Positions 1-7,420 of a stretch of 18,023 bases of DNA are shown one piece after another (the first letter of the stretch is position 1; each line of letters opens with the position of its first letter). The position numbers were made by a program, and so were the translations under genes. The notes below the pieces were generated by a model. The model did no database searches. It was not told the origin of the DNA and saw only the letters and a program-made list of their open reading frames with translations. Source of the stretch: Alphaproteobacteria bacterium (GTDB taxonomy: Bacteria; Pseudomonadota; Alphaproteobacteria; Rhodobacterales; Rhodobacteraceae); the NCBI GenBank assembly GCA_030425945.1, contig JAUHZL010000015.1:1-18023 (forward strand), written 5' to 3'.

Positions 1-560
1 CCGTGTCGATGACGCTGGAGCAGGGCACGGTGACCGAGACGCGCGGCGACCTCGACCTGGCGATCGAGGGGGCGGGATGGTTCGAGGTGCTGCTGCCGAG
101 CGGCGCCAGCGCCTACAGTCGCGACGGTTCGTTCGAGCGCACCGGCGACGGGCTGATCGTCACCTCGGACGGCTTCGCGCTGCAGCCCGAGATCACCATC
201 CCCGACGAGGCGTTCCGCGTCTCGATCAACGCCGACGGCGAGGTCTACGCGCATTTCCGCGACACGGTCGACCCCGAGCTTCTGGGTCAGATCACGCTGA
301 CGCGCTTCACCAACGCCAAGGGGCTGGAGGCGATCGGCGGGAACCTCTTCCTCGAAACCCCGGCCTCGGGGCCGCCGGTCACCACCCTGCCCGGCACCGA
401 CGGCAGCGGCAGCCTGCGCCAGGGCTACCTCGAGAACGCCACGGTGGATGCGGTGCGGGAGGTCACGCAACTGATCGAGGCCCAGCGCGGATACGAGCTG
501 AACTCGAAGGTGATCACCGCGGTCGACCAGATGATGGCCGCGACAGGAAACGTCCGATGA
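1..560 (+). CDS. flgG: FlgG, flagellar distal rod protein (5' truncated by window edge)
   Basis: C-terminal 185 or so residues of the distal rod protein FlgG, which forms the part of the periplasmic axle passing through the P and L rings. The reading frame is open from the first bases, so the start lies upstream; a full FlgG is about 260 residues, so roughly the first 75 are missing. Family signatures seen: LDLAIEGAGWFEV near the start of the visible part, YSRDGSF, the central GLEAIGGNLFLET block and the C-terminal GYLENATVDAVREVTQLIEAQRGYELNSK helix typical of axial proteins (here split: GYLENATVDAVREV, then TQLIEAQRGYELNSK). The TGA stop overlaps the ATG of flgA (ATGA), indicating translational coupling in a flgG-flgA-flgH unit. 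FlgF is the nearest paralogue, but FlgG is the better match because flgA and flgH follow directly. Confidence 0.95.
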   Translation, partial: VSMTLEQGTVTETRGDLDLAIEGAGWFEVLLPSGASAYSRDGSFERTGDGLIVTSDGFALQPEITIPDEAFRVSINADGEVYAHFRDTVDPELLGQITLTRFTNAKGLEAIGGNLFLETPASGPPVTTLPGTDGSGSLRQGYLENATVDAVREVTQLIEAQRGYELNSKVITAVDQMMAATGNVR

Positions 561-1009
561 GCCCGGCGCTGCGCCTCCCTGCCGGTGCCCTGTGCGGCAT
601 GGTCCTGCTGGCCGTCCCGGGCAGCGCGGACACCGTTGTCGCCAGCCGCACCATCCCGGCCCGGACCGTGCTCGCCGCCGAGGACCTGGTGCTGCGCCCC
701 GGCGTGCCCGGGGGCAGCTTCGACCGGGTTGCCGCCGTGGCGGGCCTGGAAAGCCGCGCGATCCTCTACGCCGGTCGCCCGATCCTGGCGGCCCAGGTGG
801 GGCCGCCGACCCTCGTCGAGCGCAACATGCTCGTGCGCCTCGTCTATCGCGCCGGGTCGGTGTCGATCCGGACCGAGGGCCGCGCCCTCGGCCGCGCCGG
901 CGCGGGCGAGGCGGTGCAGGTCCTGAACCAGCGGTCCCGCGTAACCGTCGCCGGAATCGTCACCGGACCGGGCGAGGTGCAGGTGACCGGACCGGGGGCA
1001 CAGCCATGA
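557..1009 (+). CDS. flgA: FlgA, P-ring assembly chaperone (short form)
   Basis: Periplasmic chaperone that helps FlgI polymerise into the P ring around the rod. The protein has 150 residues. It begins with a hydrophobic signal peptide (LPAGALCGMVLLAVPGSA, cleavage probably after GSA). The mature part is a SAF-type domain: TIPARTVLAAEDLVLRPG, a central GRPILAAQVG segment, then LVRLVYRAGSVSIRTEGRAL and the closing GEAVQVLN and RVTVAGIVTGPGEVQV. It lacks the extra N-terminal domain of the roughly 220-residue enterobacterial FlgA, which is usual for short alphaproteobacterial versions. The start was chosen because its ATG overlaps the flgG stop and gives a clean signal peptide. The TGA stop overlaps the flgH ATG in the same ATGA manner. 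flgI, its expected client, is not in the window. Confidence 0.9.
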   Translation: MSPALRLPAGALCGMVLLAVPGSADTVVASRTIPARTVLAAEDLVLRPGVPGGSFDRVAAVAGLESRAILYAGRPILAAQVGPPTLVERNMLVRLVYRAGSVSIRTEGRALGRAGAGEAVQVLNQRSRVTVAGIVTGPGEVQVTGPGAQP

Positions 1010-1740
1010 TCCGCGCCCTGTGCTTCGGGGTGGCCGGACTGGCGCTTCTGACCGCCTGCCAGCGGTTGGAGCAGGTGGGCCGCCTGCCCGAGTTCACCCC
1101 GACCGTGACCGACAGCGAATACCTCGCGATGACGCATCCGGGCCTGCCTCCGGTGCTTGACCGGCCCCGGACCCCGGAAGCCGGCGCGTCGCTTTGGAGC
1201 CGGGCCCGCGGGTCGCTTCTGGGTGAACGGCGGGCCGCCCAGCGCGGGGATATCCTGACCGTCGTCATCGAGATCGATGACCGGGCCGAGATGTCGAACA
1301 CCTCCGACCGGTCGCGCACCTCGGGCGAGACGATGCAGGTGCCCGAGTTCCTCAGCCTGCCGCAACGGATCGATCCGGGCCTGCCCGACGGCGCGGCGAT
1401 GGCCACCGCCGTCGACACCAGCGGATCGAGCAGTTTCTCAGGCGACGGCTCGGTCCGGCGCAACGAGAAGCTGACCCTGCGGGTGGCCGCGACGGTTGTC
1501 GACGTGATGCACAATGGCGTGCTCCAGATCCGCGGCACCCAGGAGGTGCGCGTGAACTACGAATTGCGCGAACTGATCGTGCAAGGCTTCGTGCGCCCGC
1601 TCGACATCTCGCGCCAGAACGAGGTGACCTACGACAAGATGGCCGGGGCCCGGATCTCGTACGGCGGGCGGGGCCAGATCAGCGACATGCAGCAGCCCCG
1701 CTACGGCCAGCAGATCGCCGACATCATCCTGCCGTTCTGA
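1006..1740 (+). CDS. flgH: FlgH, flagellar L-ring lipoprotein
   Basis: Subunit of the outer-membrane L ring, the bushing through which the rod exits. The protein has 244 residues, a normal family length. It starts with a lipoprotein signal whose lipobox L-T-A-C places the lipidated cysteine at residue 18. The conserved FlgH core follows: a SLW motif, RAAQRGDILTVVIEIDDRAE, the SSSFSGDGSVRRNEKLTLRVAATVVDV region (quoted in part: SSFSGDGSVRRNEKLTL), NGVLQIRGTQEVRVNYE and the C-terminal PLDISRQNEV...RISYGGRGQISD...QQIADIILPF. The ATG overlaps the flgA stop. A FliL-family gene follows after 12 bp, so flgG, flgA, flgH and that gene are likely one transcript. Confidence 0.97.
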   Translation: MIRALCFGVAGLALLTACQRLEQVGRLPEFTPTVTDSEYLAMTHPGLPPVLDRPRTPEAGASLWSRARGSLLGERRAAQRGDILTVVIEIDDRAEMSNTSDRSRTSGETMQVPEFLSLPQRIDPGLPDGAAMATAVDTSGSSSFSGDGSVRRNEKLTLRVAATVVDVMHNGVLQIRGTQEVRVNYELRELIVQGFVRPLDISRQNEVTYDKMAGARISYGGRGQISDMQQPRYGQQIADIILPF

Positions 1741-1752
1741 CGCGAGGCCCGG

Positions 1753-2256
1753 ATGCGCAAGCTGCTTCCCGTCCTGATCGTGCTGTTCGGAACCGGCTTG
1801 GGCGCGGGCCTCGGCTGGATGCTACGCCCGGTGCCGGAGATCGCCGCCGATGACGCGCACGGCGAAAGCGATGCGACGGGCGAGACCGCTGCGGACGCCG
1901 AACCGCCAGCCGAGGTGCCCAGGGAGGGCGATGTCGACTACGTGCGCCTGAACAACCAGTTCGTTGTGCCGGTCCTGCATGACGGCAAGGTGGCCTCGCT
2001 GGTCGTGCTGTCGCTCAGCCTCGAGGTGCAGGCCGGTCAGCGCGAGTTCGTCTATACGCTGGAGCCGAAGCTGCGGGACGTGTTCCTGACGGTTCTCTTC
2101 GAACATGCCAATGCCGGGGGGTTCGACGGGACCTTCACCGAAAGCCGCACGATGCGCCTGCTGCGCGAGGCGCTGACGGAAGCTGCCCGGCGCATCGTCG
2201 GGGAGGCGCTGTTCGACGTCCTCGTGATCGACATCGTGCGGCAGGACATGGGGTAG
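1753..2256 (+). CDS. FliL-family basal-body-associated protein (first of two)
   Basis: Membrane-anchored periplasmic protein of the FliL superfamily, 167 residues. One N-terminal membrane segment (residues 4-24, LLPVLIVLFGTGLGAGLGWML) is followed by an acidic low-complexity linker (about 30-60). The compact periplasmic domain starts at YVRLNNQFVVPVL and contains a LEVQAGQREFVYTLEPKLRDVFLTVL strand-helix block (in part: SLEVQAGQREFVYTLEP) and a C-terminal helix EAARRIVGEALFDVLVIDIV. FliL proteins surround the stator and affect torque or rod stability. A GAGG motif sits 5 bases before the ATG. A second, more canonical FliL is encoded at 11667-12140, so this is a divergent paralogue whose position after flgH suggests a late basal-body role; its exact function cannot be read from the sequence. 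The stop codon lies 10 bp from that of the convergent FliJ-like gene. Confidence 0.82.
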   Translation: MRKLLPVLIVLFGTGLGAGLGWMLRPVPEIAADDAHGESDATGETAADAEPPAEVPREGDVDYVRLNNQFVVPVLHDGKVASLVVLSLSLEVQAGQREFVYTLEPKLRDVFLTVLFEHANAGGFDGTFTESRTMRLLREALTEAARRIVGEALFDVLVIDIVRQDMG

Positions 2257-2266
2257 GCCCGGTCCG

Positions 2267-2653
2267 TCACCCCTCTTCCGCGCGTCGCGCCCGACGGCGG
2301 GCGTTCTTTCGGGCAAGGTCCGCCGCCAGTTGTTCCAGCACGTCCGACCGGGCCTCGGCGCGGTGCAACGCCGCGCGGAGCGGCTGAAGCGCGCGCTCGA
2401 CCTCGGCCAGTTCGGTCGCGATCTCTCCAACGCGCGCGCGCAGCGCCGACCGATGCCGGTCCTCGGCAAGCGCCCGCGCGGCAAGACCGAGGTCGTCGGC
2501 GGTCGGCGGAGCGGCGGCCAGCCCTTCGCGGCACAGCGCCCGCTGGCCCTCAAGGGCGGCGCGGCGCGCCAGCAAGGGGGCCATGGCGCGGCGGGCCGTC
2601 AGCCCCTCGATCCCGGCCAGCGCGGCGAGGTCCTGAATCCCGATCCGGCTCAT
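2267..2653 (-). CDS. Small coiled-coil protein, FliJ-like, last gene of the flhB operon
   Basis: A 128-residue basic protein. It is mostly predicted helix with heptad-like spacing (for example RARVGEIATELAEVERALQPL and LHRAEARSDVLEQLAADLARK) and ends in a very basic tail, KNARRRARR. This size, charge and coiled-coil content resemble FliJ, the soluble export chaperone-escort factor that links the export ATPase to the FlhA gate. The similarity is of type only; I do not recognise a decisive FliJ motif. The ATG overlaps the flhB TGA (ATGA), so it is translationally coupled to an export-gate gene, which supports an export function. It is the last gene of the ten-gene minus-strand unit. Its assignment to flagellar export is inferred mainly from position. 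Confidence 0.72.
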   Translation of the reverse strand: MSRIGIQDLAALAGIEGLTARRAMAPLLARRAALEGQRALCREGLAAAPPTADDLGLAARALAEDRHRSALRARVGEIATELAEVERALQPLRAALHRAEARSDVLEQLAADLARKNARRRARRAEEG

Positions 2654-3729
2654 CGACGCATCCGCGCCAGTCGGTCCGCGAACCGGATCGCGGCGGCGAC
2701 AGCCTTGTAGTGTTCGGGCCGGATCTCGTCGCCAAGCTCCAGCGTGGCATGCAGCGCCCGGGCCGTCGGGGGATCGCTGCGCACCGGAACGCCCGCCGTC
2801 TGCGCGCGCGCCCGGATCGCAAGGGCCACCTCGTCGACACCCTTGGCCACGCAGACCGGCGCGCGGCCCGACCCGCGGTCCCACTTCAGCGCCACGGCGT
2901 AGTGGGTCGGGTTCACCAGCACCACGTCCGCCTCCGGCACCTTGGCCAGCATCCCGCGCGTGGCGATCTCCTGCCCGCGCTGGCGGCGCAACTGGCGCAT
3001 GTGCGGATCACCCTCCGACGCCTTGATCTCGTCCAGCAGATCCTGGCGGCTCATCCGGTTGCGGCGCTGATGGTCGCTCCATTGCCAGAGATAATCGAAA
3101 AGGCCGATGACAAGCGCGATCAGCGCGACCAGCATCAGGAAGTCCCGCATCAGGGCCAGCATGAAGCCGGTACCTTGTCCGGCCTCGAGTTCGGCCAGCA
3201 CGATCAGGTTGGTCCGAGACCTCCAGAGAAACACCGCGAGCACACCGCTGATCAGGCTGAGTTTCACCGCGGCCTTGGCGAACTCGAACAGGCCTTGCCG
3301 CCCGAACTTTTGCGCCGCGTTGCCCAGGATCGAGACGCGCGAGAGCTTGGGCGCCAGCTTCGACGGCGTCACGACGATCGCCCGCTGCGCGACAAGGACC
3401 AGCAACGCCAGCGCACCGGGCAGCAGGAAGACCGGCGCGAGCGGCAGGAGCGCCTTGAGCACGACGGTCCCCAGCACGCCGCTGGCGAACCCGTCCGGCG
3501 CCAGGCTTCGCAACCGGTCGGGATCGGCGAGGAACACCTGCAGGGCGGACCCGAAGGCCAGCAGCCCCCCCGCCGCGAAGGTCAGCCCGAACAGCAGGAA
3601 CCCGGCGTAGCTGCCAGCCGTCACGAGGTCGGTCGAGCGGGCGATGTCCCCCTTCCGCCGGGCCTCTTCCAGCCGCTTGGGTGTCGGGTCGTAGGTCTTG
3701 TCGCCCGGCGACTCGCCATCCTCGGCCAT
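2650..3729 (-). CDS. flhB: FlhB, flagellar export apparatus substrate-specificity switch protein
   Basis: Inner-membrane export-gate component that switches the secretion apparatus from rod/hook to filament substrates. The protein has 359 residues. The N-terminus carries the typical amphipathic start: KTYDPTPKRLEEARRKGDIARS at residues 11-32 (quoted in part: PTPKRLEEARRKGDIARS). Four membrane segments lie at about 40-65, 85-115, 150-170 and 190-215. The cytoplasmic domain contains the autocleavage motif N-P-T-H at residues 273-276, within VVLVNPTHYAVAL. The C-terminus (ARALHATLELGDEIRPEHY) matches the FlhB/YscU family. All key residues are present, so the protein should be capable of self-cleavage. 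The start lies 3 bp after the fliR stop, and the stop overlaps the next gene. Confidence 0.97.
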   Translation of the reverse strand: MAEDGESPGDKTYDPTPKRLEEARRKGDIARSTDLVTAGSYAGFLLFGLTFAAGGLLAFGSALQVFLADPDRLRSLAPDGFASGVLGTVVLKALLPLAPVFLLPGALALLVLVAQRAIVVTPSKLAPKLSRVSILGNAAQKFGRQGLFEFAKAAVKLSLISGVLAVFLWRSRTNLIVLAELEAGQGTGFMLALMRDFLMLVALIALVIGLFDYLWQWSDHQRRNRMSRQDLLDEIKASEGDPHMRQLRRQRGQEIATRGMLAKVPEADVVLVNPTHYAVALKWDRGSGRAPVCVAKGVDEVALAIRARAQTAGVPVRSDPPTARALHATLELGDEIRPEHYKAVAAAIRFADRLARMRR

Positions 3730-3732
3730 CGC

Positions 3733-4509
3733 TCAGCGTCCGGCCGCGAAGGGATCGGCGAGCACCCCGTGAAACTGGGCCAGCCAGGCCGACAGCAGGA
3801 CCGGCGCGGCCAGCGCCATCAGGACAAGGCTGCCCAGGGTGAGGGCAGGCGCCCCGATCAGCACGACCATCAGCTGCGGCATCGCCCGGCTGATCGCCCC
3901 GAGCGCCAGGTTGTAGACCAGCGCCGCTACCGCAAACGGCGCCGCGAGGGCAAAGGCGAGAGCGAAGGCACGCGCCACGTCGGCAACGGCCCAGGCCGCG
4001 ATCAGGCCATCGGGCGCAGCGCCGCCCATCGGGAAGAGCTGGTAGGAGAGCATGAGCGCCTCGACCACGCGGACCGGCAAACCCGCGGCGCAGGCGAGCG
4101 CCAGCGCGGCGATCACCAGCAGCGTCGAAATGGCTGGCTGCGGATCGGCCCCCAGCCCGGCACCGAAGGCCTGCGCCAGCGAGGTCGACGCCGCCGCGAT
4201 GCTGCCCGCGACCTGAAGCGCGATCACCATGACCCGGAAGGCGAGGCCGAGGGCGAGGCCCACCAGCACCTCGACCGCGCCCATCCGTAGCAGCGGTCCC
4301 GGCGTCGGGTCCGCCAGCGGGATCCCCCCGACCAACGGAAGAACAAGCGTTGACAGGGCCACCGTGATCCCGAGGCGGACGCGCACGGGCACCACCTGTT
4401 CCCCGAAGGCCGGAAGAAGCGCCATCGCGGCCCCGATCCGGAGAAAGACGAGACCGGCGAGGACCCCGGTGTCCCGCATCCAGATGGCAATGTCAGCGAG
4501 ACCGGTCAT
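3733..4509 (-). CDS. fliR: FliR, flagellar export gate membrane protein
   Basis: Integral membrane subunit of the FliP-FliQ-FliR export-gate core, 258 residues. It is very hydrophobic with about six membrane segments. Family features seen: an N-terminal LVFLRIGAAMALLPAFGE segment, the VPVRVRLGITVALS loop, and the central AGSIAAASTSLAQAFG...DPQ block at residues 101-124. The C-terminal half contains LVYNLALGAISRAMPQLMV, in which the N-x-x-x-G-x-x-x-R-x-x-P-Q pattern is typical of FliR. The ATG overlaps the flhA stop (ATGA), and flhB follows after 3 bp. fliP, its partner, is encoded at 14843-15577 on the other strand; fliQ is not in the window. Confidence 0.96.
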   Translation of the reverse strand: MTGLADIAIWMRDTGVLAGLVFLRIGAAMALLPAFGEQVVPVRVRLGITVALSTLVLPLVGGIPLADPTPGPLLRMGAVEVLVGLALGLAFRVMVIALQVAGSIAAASTSLAQAFGAGLGADPQPAISTLLVIAALALACAAGLPVRVVEALMLSYQLFPMGGAAPDGLIAAWAVADVARAFALAFALAAPFAVAALVYNLALGAISRAMPQLMVVLIGAPALTLGSLVLMALAAPVLLSAWLAQFHGVLADPFAAGR

Positions 4510-6614
4510 GCCGCGATGACCCCGAGCAGGGTCGGGTTCGGCTCGGTCCCAAGTTCCTCGAAGGAGAGGACAGGCGCGGAAATGCCCCGGGCCGCCATCA
4601 CCGTGCGCAGGAACCGGCGGCGCCGTGCCGGGACGATCACCGCCGGGAAGCTGCCGGTTTCGGCCAGTGCGGCCAGCTTGTCGGCAATCCCCTGTGCGAG
4701 GCGCTGGAACTGTTCCGGCGGCAGGGCGATGGTCGTCCCGCGTCCCGGACCGGTTCGGGCGTGCTCGTCGAAGCGGGCTTCCCAGTCCGGGGCCAGCTGG
4801 ACCAGCGGGATGCGGCCGTCCTCGCGCCGCAGACCGGCCAGAAGCTGCGGCGCAAGGCGCTGGCGCACGGCCTCGGCCAGATCCTCGGCCGCGGTCGCGC
4901 CGCCCCCGTGGTCCGCGATGGTCTCGAGGATGGCGGGCAGGTTGCGGATCGAGACTTCTTCCTCGAGCAGCAGACGCAGAACCGCCAGCAGGACTTCGGG
5001 CGGAACCTTCTCGGGCATCAGTTCGTCGAGCAGCCGCCGGTTGGCCGCCCCCCGTGCCGGATCGCTGAGGTTGCTCATCTCGTCGAGCTGCCGCCGCAGG
5101 GTCTTCCAGCCGAGCAGCCGCGCGAGATTCGTCTTGATCACTTCCAGCAAGTGCGTGGCCAGAACCTCGACCGGCGCGACGGAGGTCGCCCCGGCCATCG
5201 ACGCCGCCTCGCGGTCGATGCCATCGATCCAGCGTGCCGCCGCCTGGTAGACCGGCTCGCGGACGTCCTCGCCATCCGGCAGACCCGCGACCTCATCCGG
5301 CAGCAGGATCATCACCCGGTCCGGCCGCAGGATGCCGCGCGCGACCTCGACGCCCTGGATGCGCAGGACATAGGTGCCGGGCGGCAGAGCGGGTTCGTCG
5401 GTCAGGCGGATGTCGGGCAGCACCAGCCCGTACTCGGTGGCGACATGGGTCCGCATCGAGGTAATCCGCGCGTCCAGCCCGGTGCCCCGATCAAGCACCA
5501 TCGACACCAGGTCTGGCGCGAACCCGACGTGAATGTCGTCGAGGTCCAGCACGTCGCCCAGTGACGGCGCCTTGTCGGGCGGGCGCGCCGACCCGGGCGC
5601 CGCGGCGCTCAGCGCCTGCGCCTGCTTGCGCGCCAATGCGCGGGCCGCCCAGCCGAGGCCCGCCGCCGCGAGCACGAACGGCAGGAACGGCAGGCCGGGC
5701 ACCACGGCGAACAGCGCCATCAGGACCGCGACCGTGCCCAGCGCCACAGGGTGCCGCCCGATCTGGTCGAGCAGCGCCATGTCGGCCTTGCCGGTCGCCC
5801 CGCCCCGCGCCAGCAGCAGCGCCGACGCGATGGAGATGATGACCGCCGGGATCTGCGAGACGAGGCCATCGCCGACGGTCAGGATCGCATAGGTTTCCAC
5901 GGCGTCGGACAACGCCATGCCATGCACCAGCGTGCCCATCGCGAGCCCCATCAGCAGGTTCAGGAGCGTGATCAGCAAGCCGGCGACGGCGTCGCCCTTC
6001 ACGAACTTCGACGCGCCGTCGAGCGAGCCGAAGAAGGTGGTCTCGGCCTGCTCGCGCTCGCGCCGGGTCCGCGCCTCGGCATGGTCGATGGCGCCCGCGG
6101 CCACGTCGCTGTCGATCGCCAGCTGCTTGCCCGGCATCCCGTCGAGGGCGAAACGCGCGCCGACCTCGGCCATCCGGGCCGCCCCCTTGGTGATCACGAT
6201 GAAATTGACGATCAGCAGAACCCCGAAGACCACGAGGCCGAGGAACACGCTGCCGCCCATGACGAAGGTGGCGAACCCCTCGATCACCTCGCCCGCGGCA
6301 TGGGTGCCTTCGTGACCCTCGCCGATGATCAGCTTGGTCGAGGACACGTTCAGCGACAGGCGCAGCATGAGCGAAGCCAGCAGCACCGTCGGGAAGGACG
6401 AGAAATCGAGCGGGCGCTCGACGAAGAGCGTGGTCGTGAAGATCAGGATCGCCAGCGCGAAGGACGCGGCGAGGCCGATATCCAGCACCCAGGCCGGCAT
6501 CGGCAGGATCATCATCACGATGACGGCCATCAGCGCGAGGGCGAAGAGGACGGTCGGCTGGAAGATCGCCGCCGCGGTCAGGCCCGCCGGGCCGGGAAGC
6601 CGGGCGACGCTCAT
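4506..6614 (-). CDS. flhA: FlhA, flagellar type III export gate protein
   Basis: Large export-gate protein that forms a nonameric ring under the export channel and uses its cytoplasmic domain to dock chaperone-substrate complexes. The protein has 702 residues, the normal length. The N-terminal half has about eight membrane segments. The FHIPEP signature is complete at residues 147-170 (RMAEVGARFALD then GMPGKQLAIDSD), followed by the charged loop EARTRREREQAETTFFGSLDGA (in part: RREREQAETTFFGSLDGA). The cytoplasmic part begins at about residue 350 and carries ITSMRTHVATEYGLVLPDIR and HLLEVIKTNLARLLG. Both ends overlap neighbours by ATGA: the start overlaps the transglycosylase stop and the stop overlaps the fliR start. 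Confidence 0.98.
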   Translation of the reverse strand: MSVARLPGPAGLTAAAIFQPTVLFALALMAVIVMMILPMPAWVLDIGLAASFALAILIFTTTLFVERPLDFSSFPTVLLASLMLRLSLNVSSTKLIIGEGHEGTHAAGEVIEGFATFVMGGSVFLGLVVFGVLLIVNFIVITKGAARMAEVGARFALDGMPGKQLAIDSDVAAGAIDHAEARTRREREQAETTFFGSLDGASKFVKGDAVAGLLITLLNLLMGLAMGTLVHGMALSDAVETYAILTVGDGLVSQIPAVIISIASALLLARGGATGKADMALLDQIGRHPVALGTVAVLMALFAVVPGLPFLPFVLAAAGLGWAARALARKQAQALSAAAPGSARPPDKAPSLGDVLDLDDIHVGFAPDLVSMVLDRGTGLDARITSMRTHVATEYGLVLPDIRLTDEPALPPGTYVLRIQGVEVARGILRPDRVMILLPDEVAGLPDGEDVREPVYQAAARWIDGIDREAASMAGATSVAPVEVLATHLLEVIKTNLARLLGWKTLRRQLDEMSNLSDPARGAANRRLLDELMPEKVPPEVLLAVLRLLLEEEVSIRNLPAILETIADHGGGATAAEDLAEAVRQRLAPQLLAGLRREDGRIPLVQLAPDWEARFDEHARTGPGRGTTIALPPEQFQRLAQGIADKLAALAETGSFPAVIVPARRRRFLRTVMAARGISAPVLSFEELGTEPNPTLLGVIAA

Positions 6615-7351
6615 TTGCGGCGCAGGTCCAGGAACGGTCGCCGGGCGGCGGACTGCGCCACCAGCGACCCCGGCATGGACGTGCCGCCTGCGGTCGCCAG
6701 CGGCTGCGGGGACAAAAGCACGACAGGTGTCGGCTGCGATGGGGCCTGGGGGGCGTTCGCGCCAGGCGAGGCGGGCGCGTCCCCGAGGCCGCTGCGGATC
6801 GCGGCGACGCGGGTCCGGTACCGCTCGGCCAGAGGGGCCGTGCGCGAATGGTAGTGCCCGATCGCGGTCTCCCAGTCGCCGCTCTCCTCGGCCAGCGCGC
6901 GCAGGAACCGCGCGGCATAGTCGGCGTTGCGCACCGGATCGAGGATGTCCGCCGGGTCGGAGAAGGACTCGCCGTGCCAGCGAAGGTTGATCTGGAAACA
7001 GCCGATGTCGAAGTTCGTCGTCCCGGCGGCCAGATGCGCAGCAATCGCGGCCTCGGCCCCGGCGCGGCTGTCGAACCAGGCGCCCGTCCCGGCAACATTC
7101 AGGGTCCAGGGCCAGGGGCCGAAGCGCCCGTCGACGCGACGCCCGGTCTCGGCCCGCGTGAGGGCGTGCATCACGTTGTCGGGGATCCCGTGCGCCCTTG
7201 CAGCCAGGGTCGCCGCCCGGTCACACAGGGCCGAGGTGTCGGTCCCGGCGCGTGCAGGCCCCGGATCGATGCCAAGCGCCAGCCCCAACAGGATGGTGGC
7301 AAGCAGCGCGCCCCGGCGGCGCGGACGATCGGGCATCTCGGTCATGGCCAC
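6611..7351 (-). CDS. Exported lytic transglycosylase, SLT/lysozyme-like domain, probably flagellar
   Basis: Periplasmic peptidoglycan-cleaving enzyme, 246 residues. A basic n-region and hydrophobic segment (ALLATILLGLALGI) end in a possible signal cleavage after PARA. The lysozyme-like fold follows: AHGIPDNVMHALTRAETGR, with the likely catalytic Glu at residue 68, then FDIGCFQINLRWHG (the equivalent of GxxQI) and the closing ETAIGHYHSRTAPLAERYRTRV (in part: ETAIGHYHSRTAPLAERY). Two cysteines (43 and 118) could form a disulfide. After about residue 190 there is a Pro/Ala-rich tail ending in a basic RRPFLDLRRK. It sits between motor genes and flhA and overlaps flhA, so it probably opens the wall for rod growth, as SltF does in Rhodobacter sphaeroides. 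The start taken is GTG with a GAGGG motif 10 bases upstream; an ATG two codons downstream is an alternative. Confidence 0.87.
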   Translation of the reverse strand: MAMTEMPDRPRRRGALLATILLGLALGIDPGPARAGTDTSALCDRAATLAARAHGIPDNVMHALTRAETGRRVDGRFGPWPWTLNVAGTGAWFDSRAGAEAAIAAHLAAGTTNFDIGCFQINLRWHGESFSDPADILDPVRNADYAARFLRALAEESGDWETAIGHYHSRTAPLAERYRTRVAAIRSGLGDAPASPGANAPQAPSQPTPVVLLSPQPLATAGGTSMPGSLVAQSAARRPFLDLRRK

Positions 7352-7420
7352 GTTCTGCGGACCCTCGGCTTTGGGCCATCCTGAGGACGAAGCCTTGCGG
7401 ATTGGTTATCGCCCGGCACG

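Noticed and set aside
2710..4290. Long plus-strand frame of 526 codons opposite flhB and fliR
   Set aside because: Very rich in Arg, Gln, His and Gly with no hydrophobic core; an antisense shadow of two clear membrane-protein genes.
5491..7098. Minus-strand frame of 535 codons overlapping flhA and the transglycosylase
   Set aside because: Out-of-frame with both recognised genes and Arg/Ala-rich; the flhA frame carries the FHIPEP signature.
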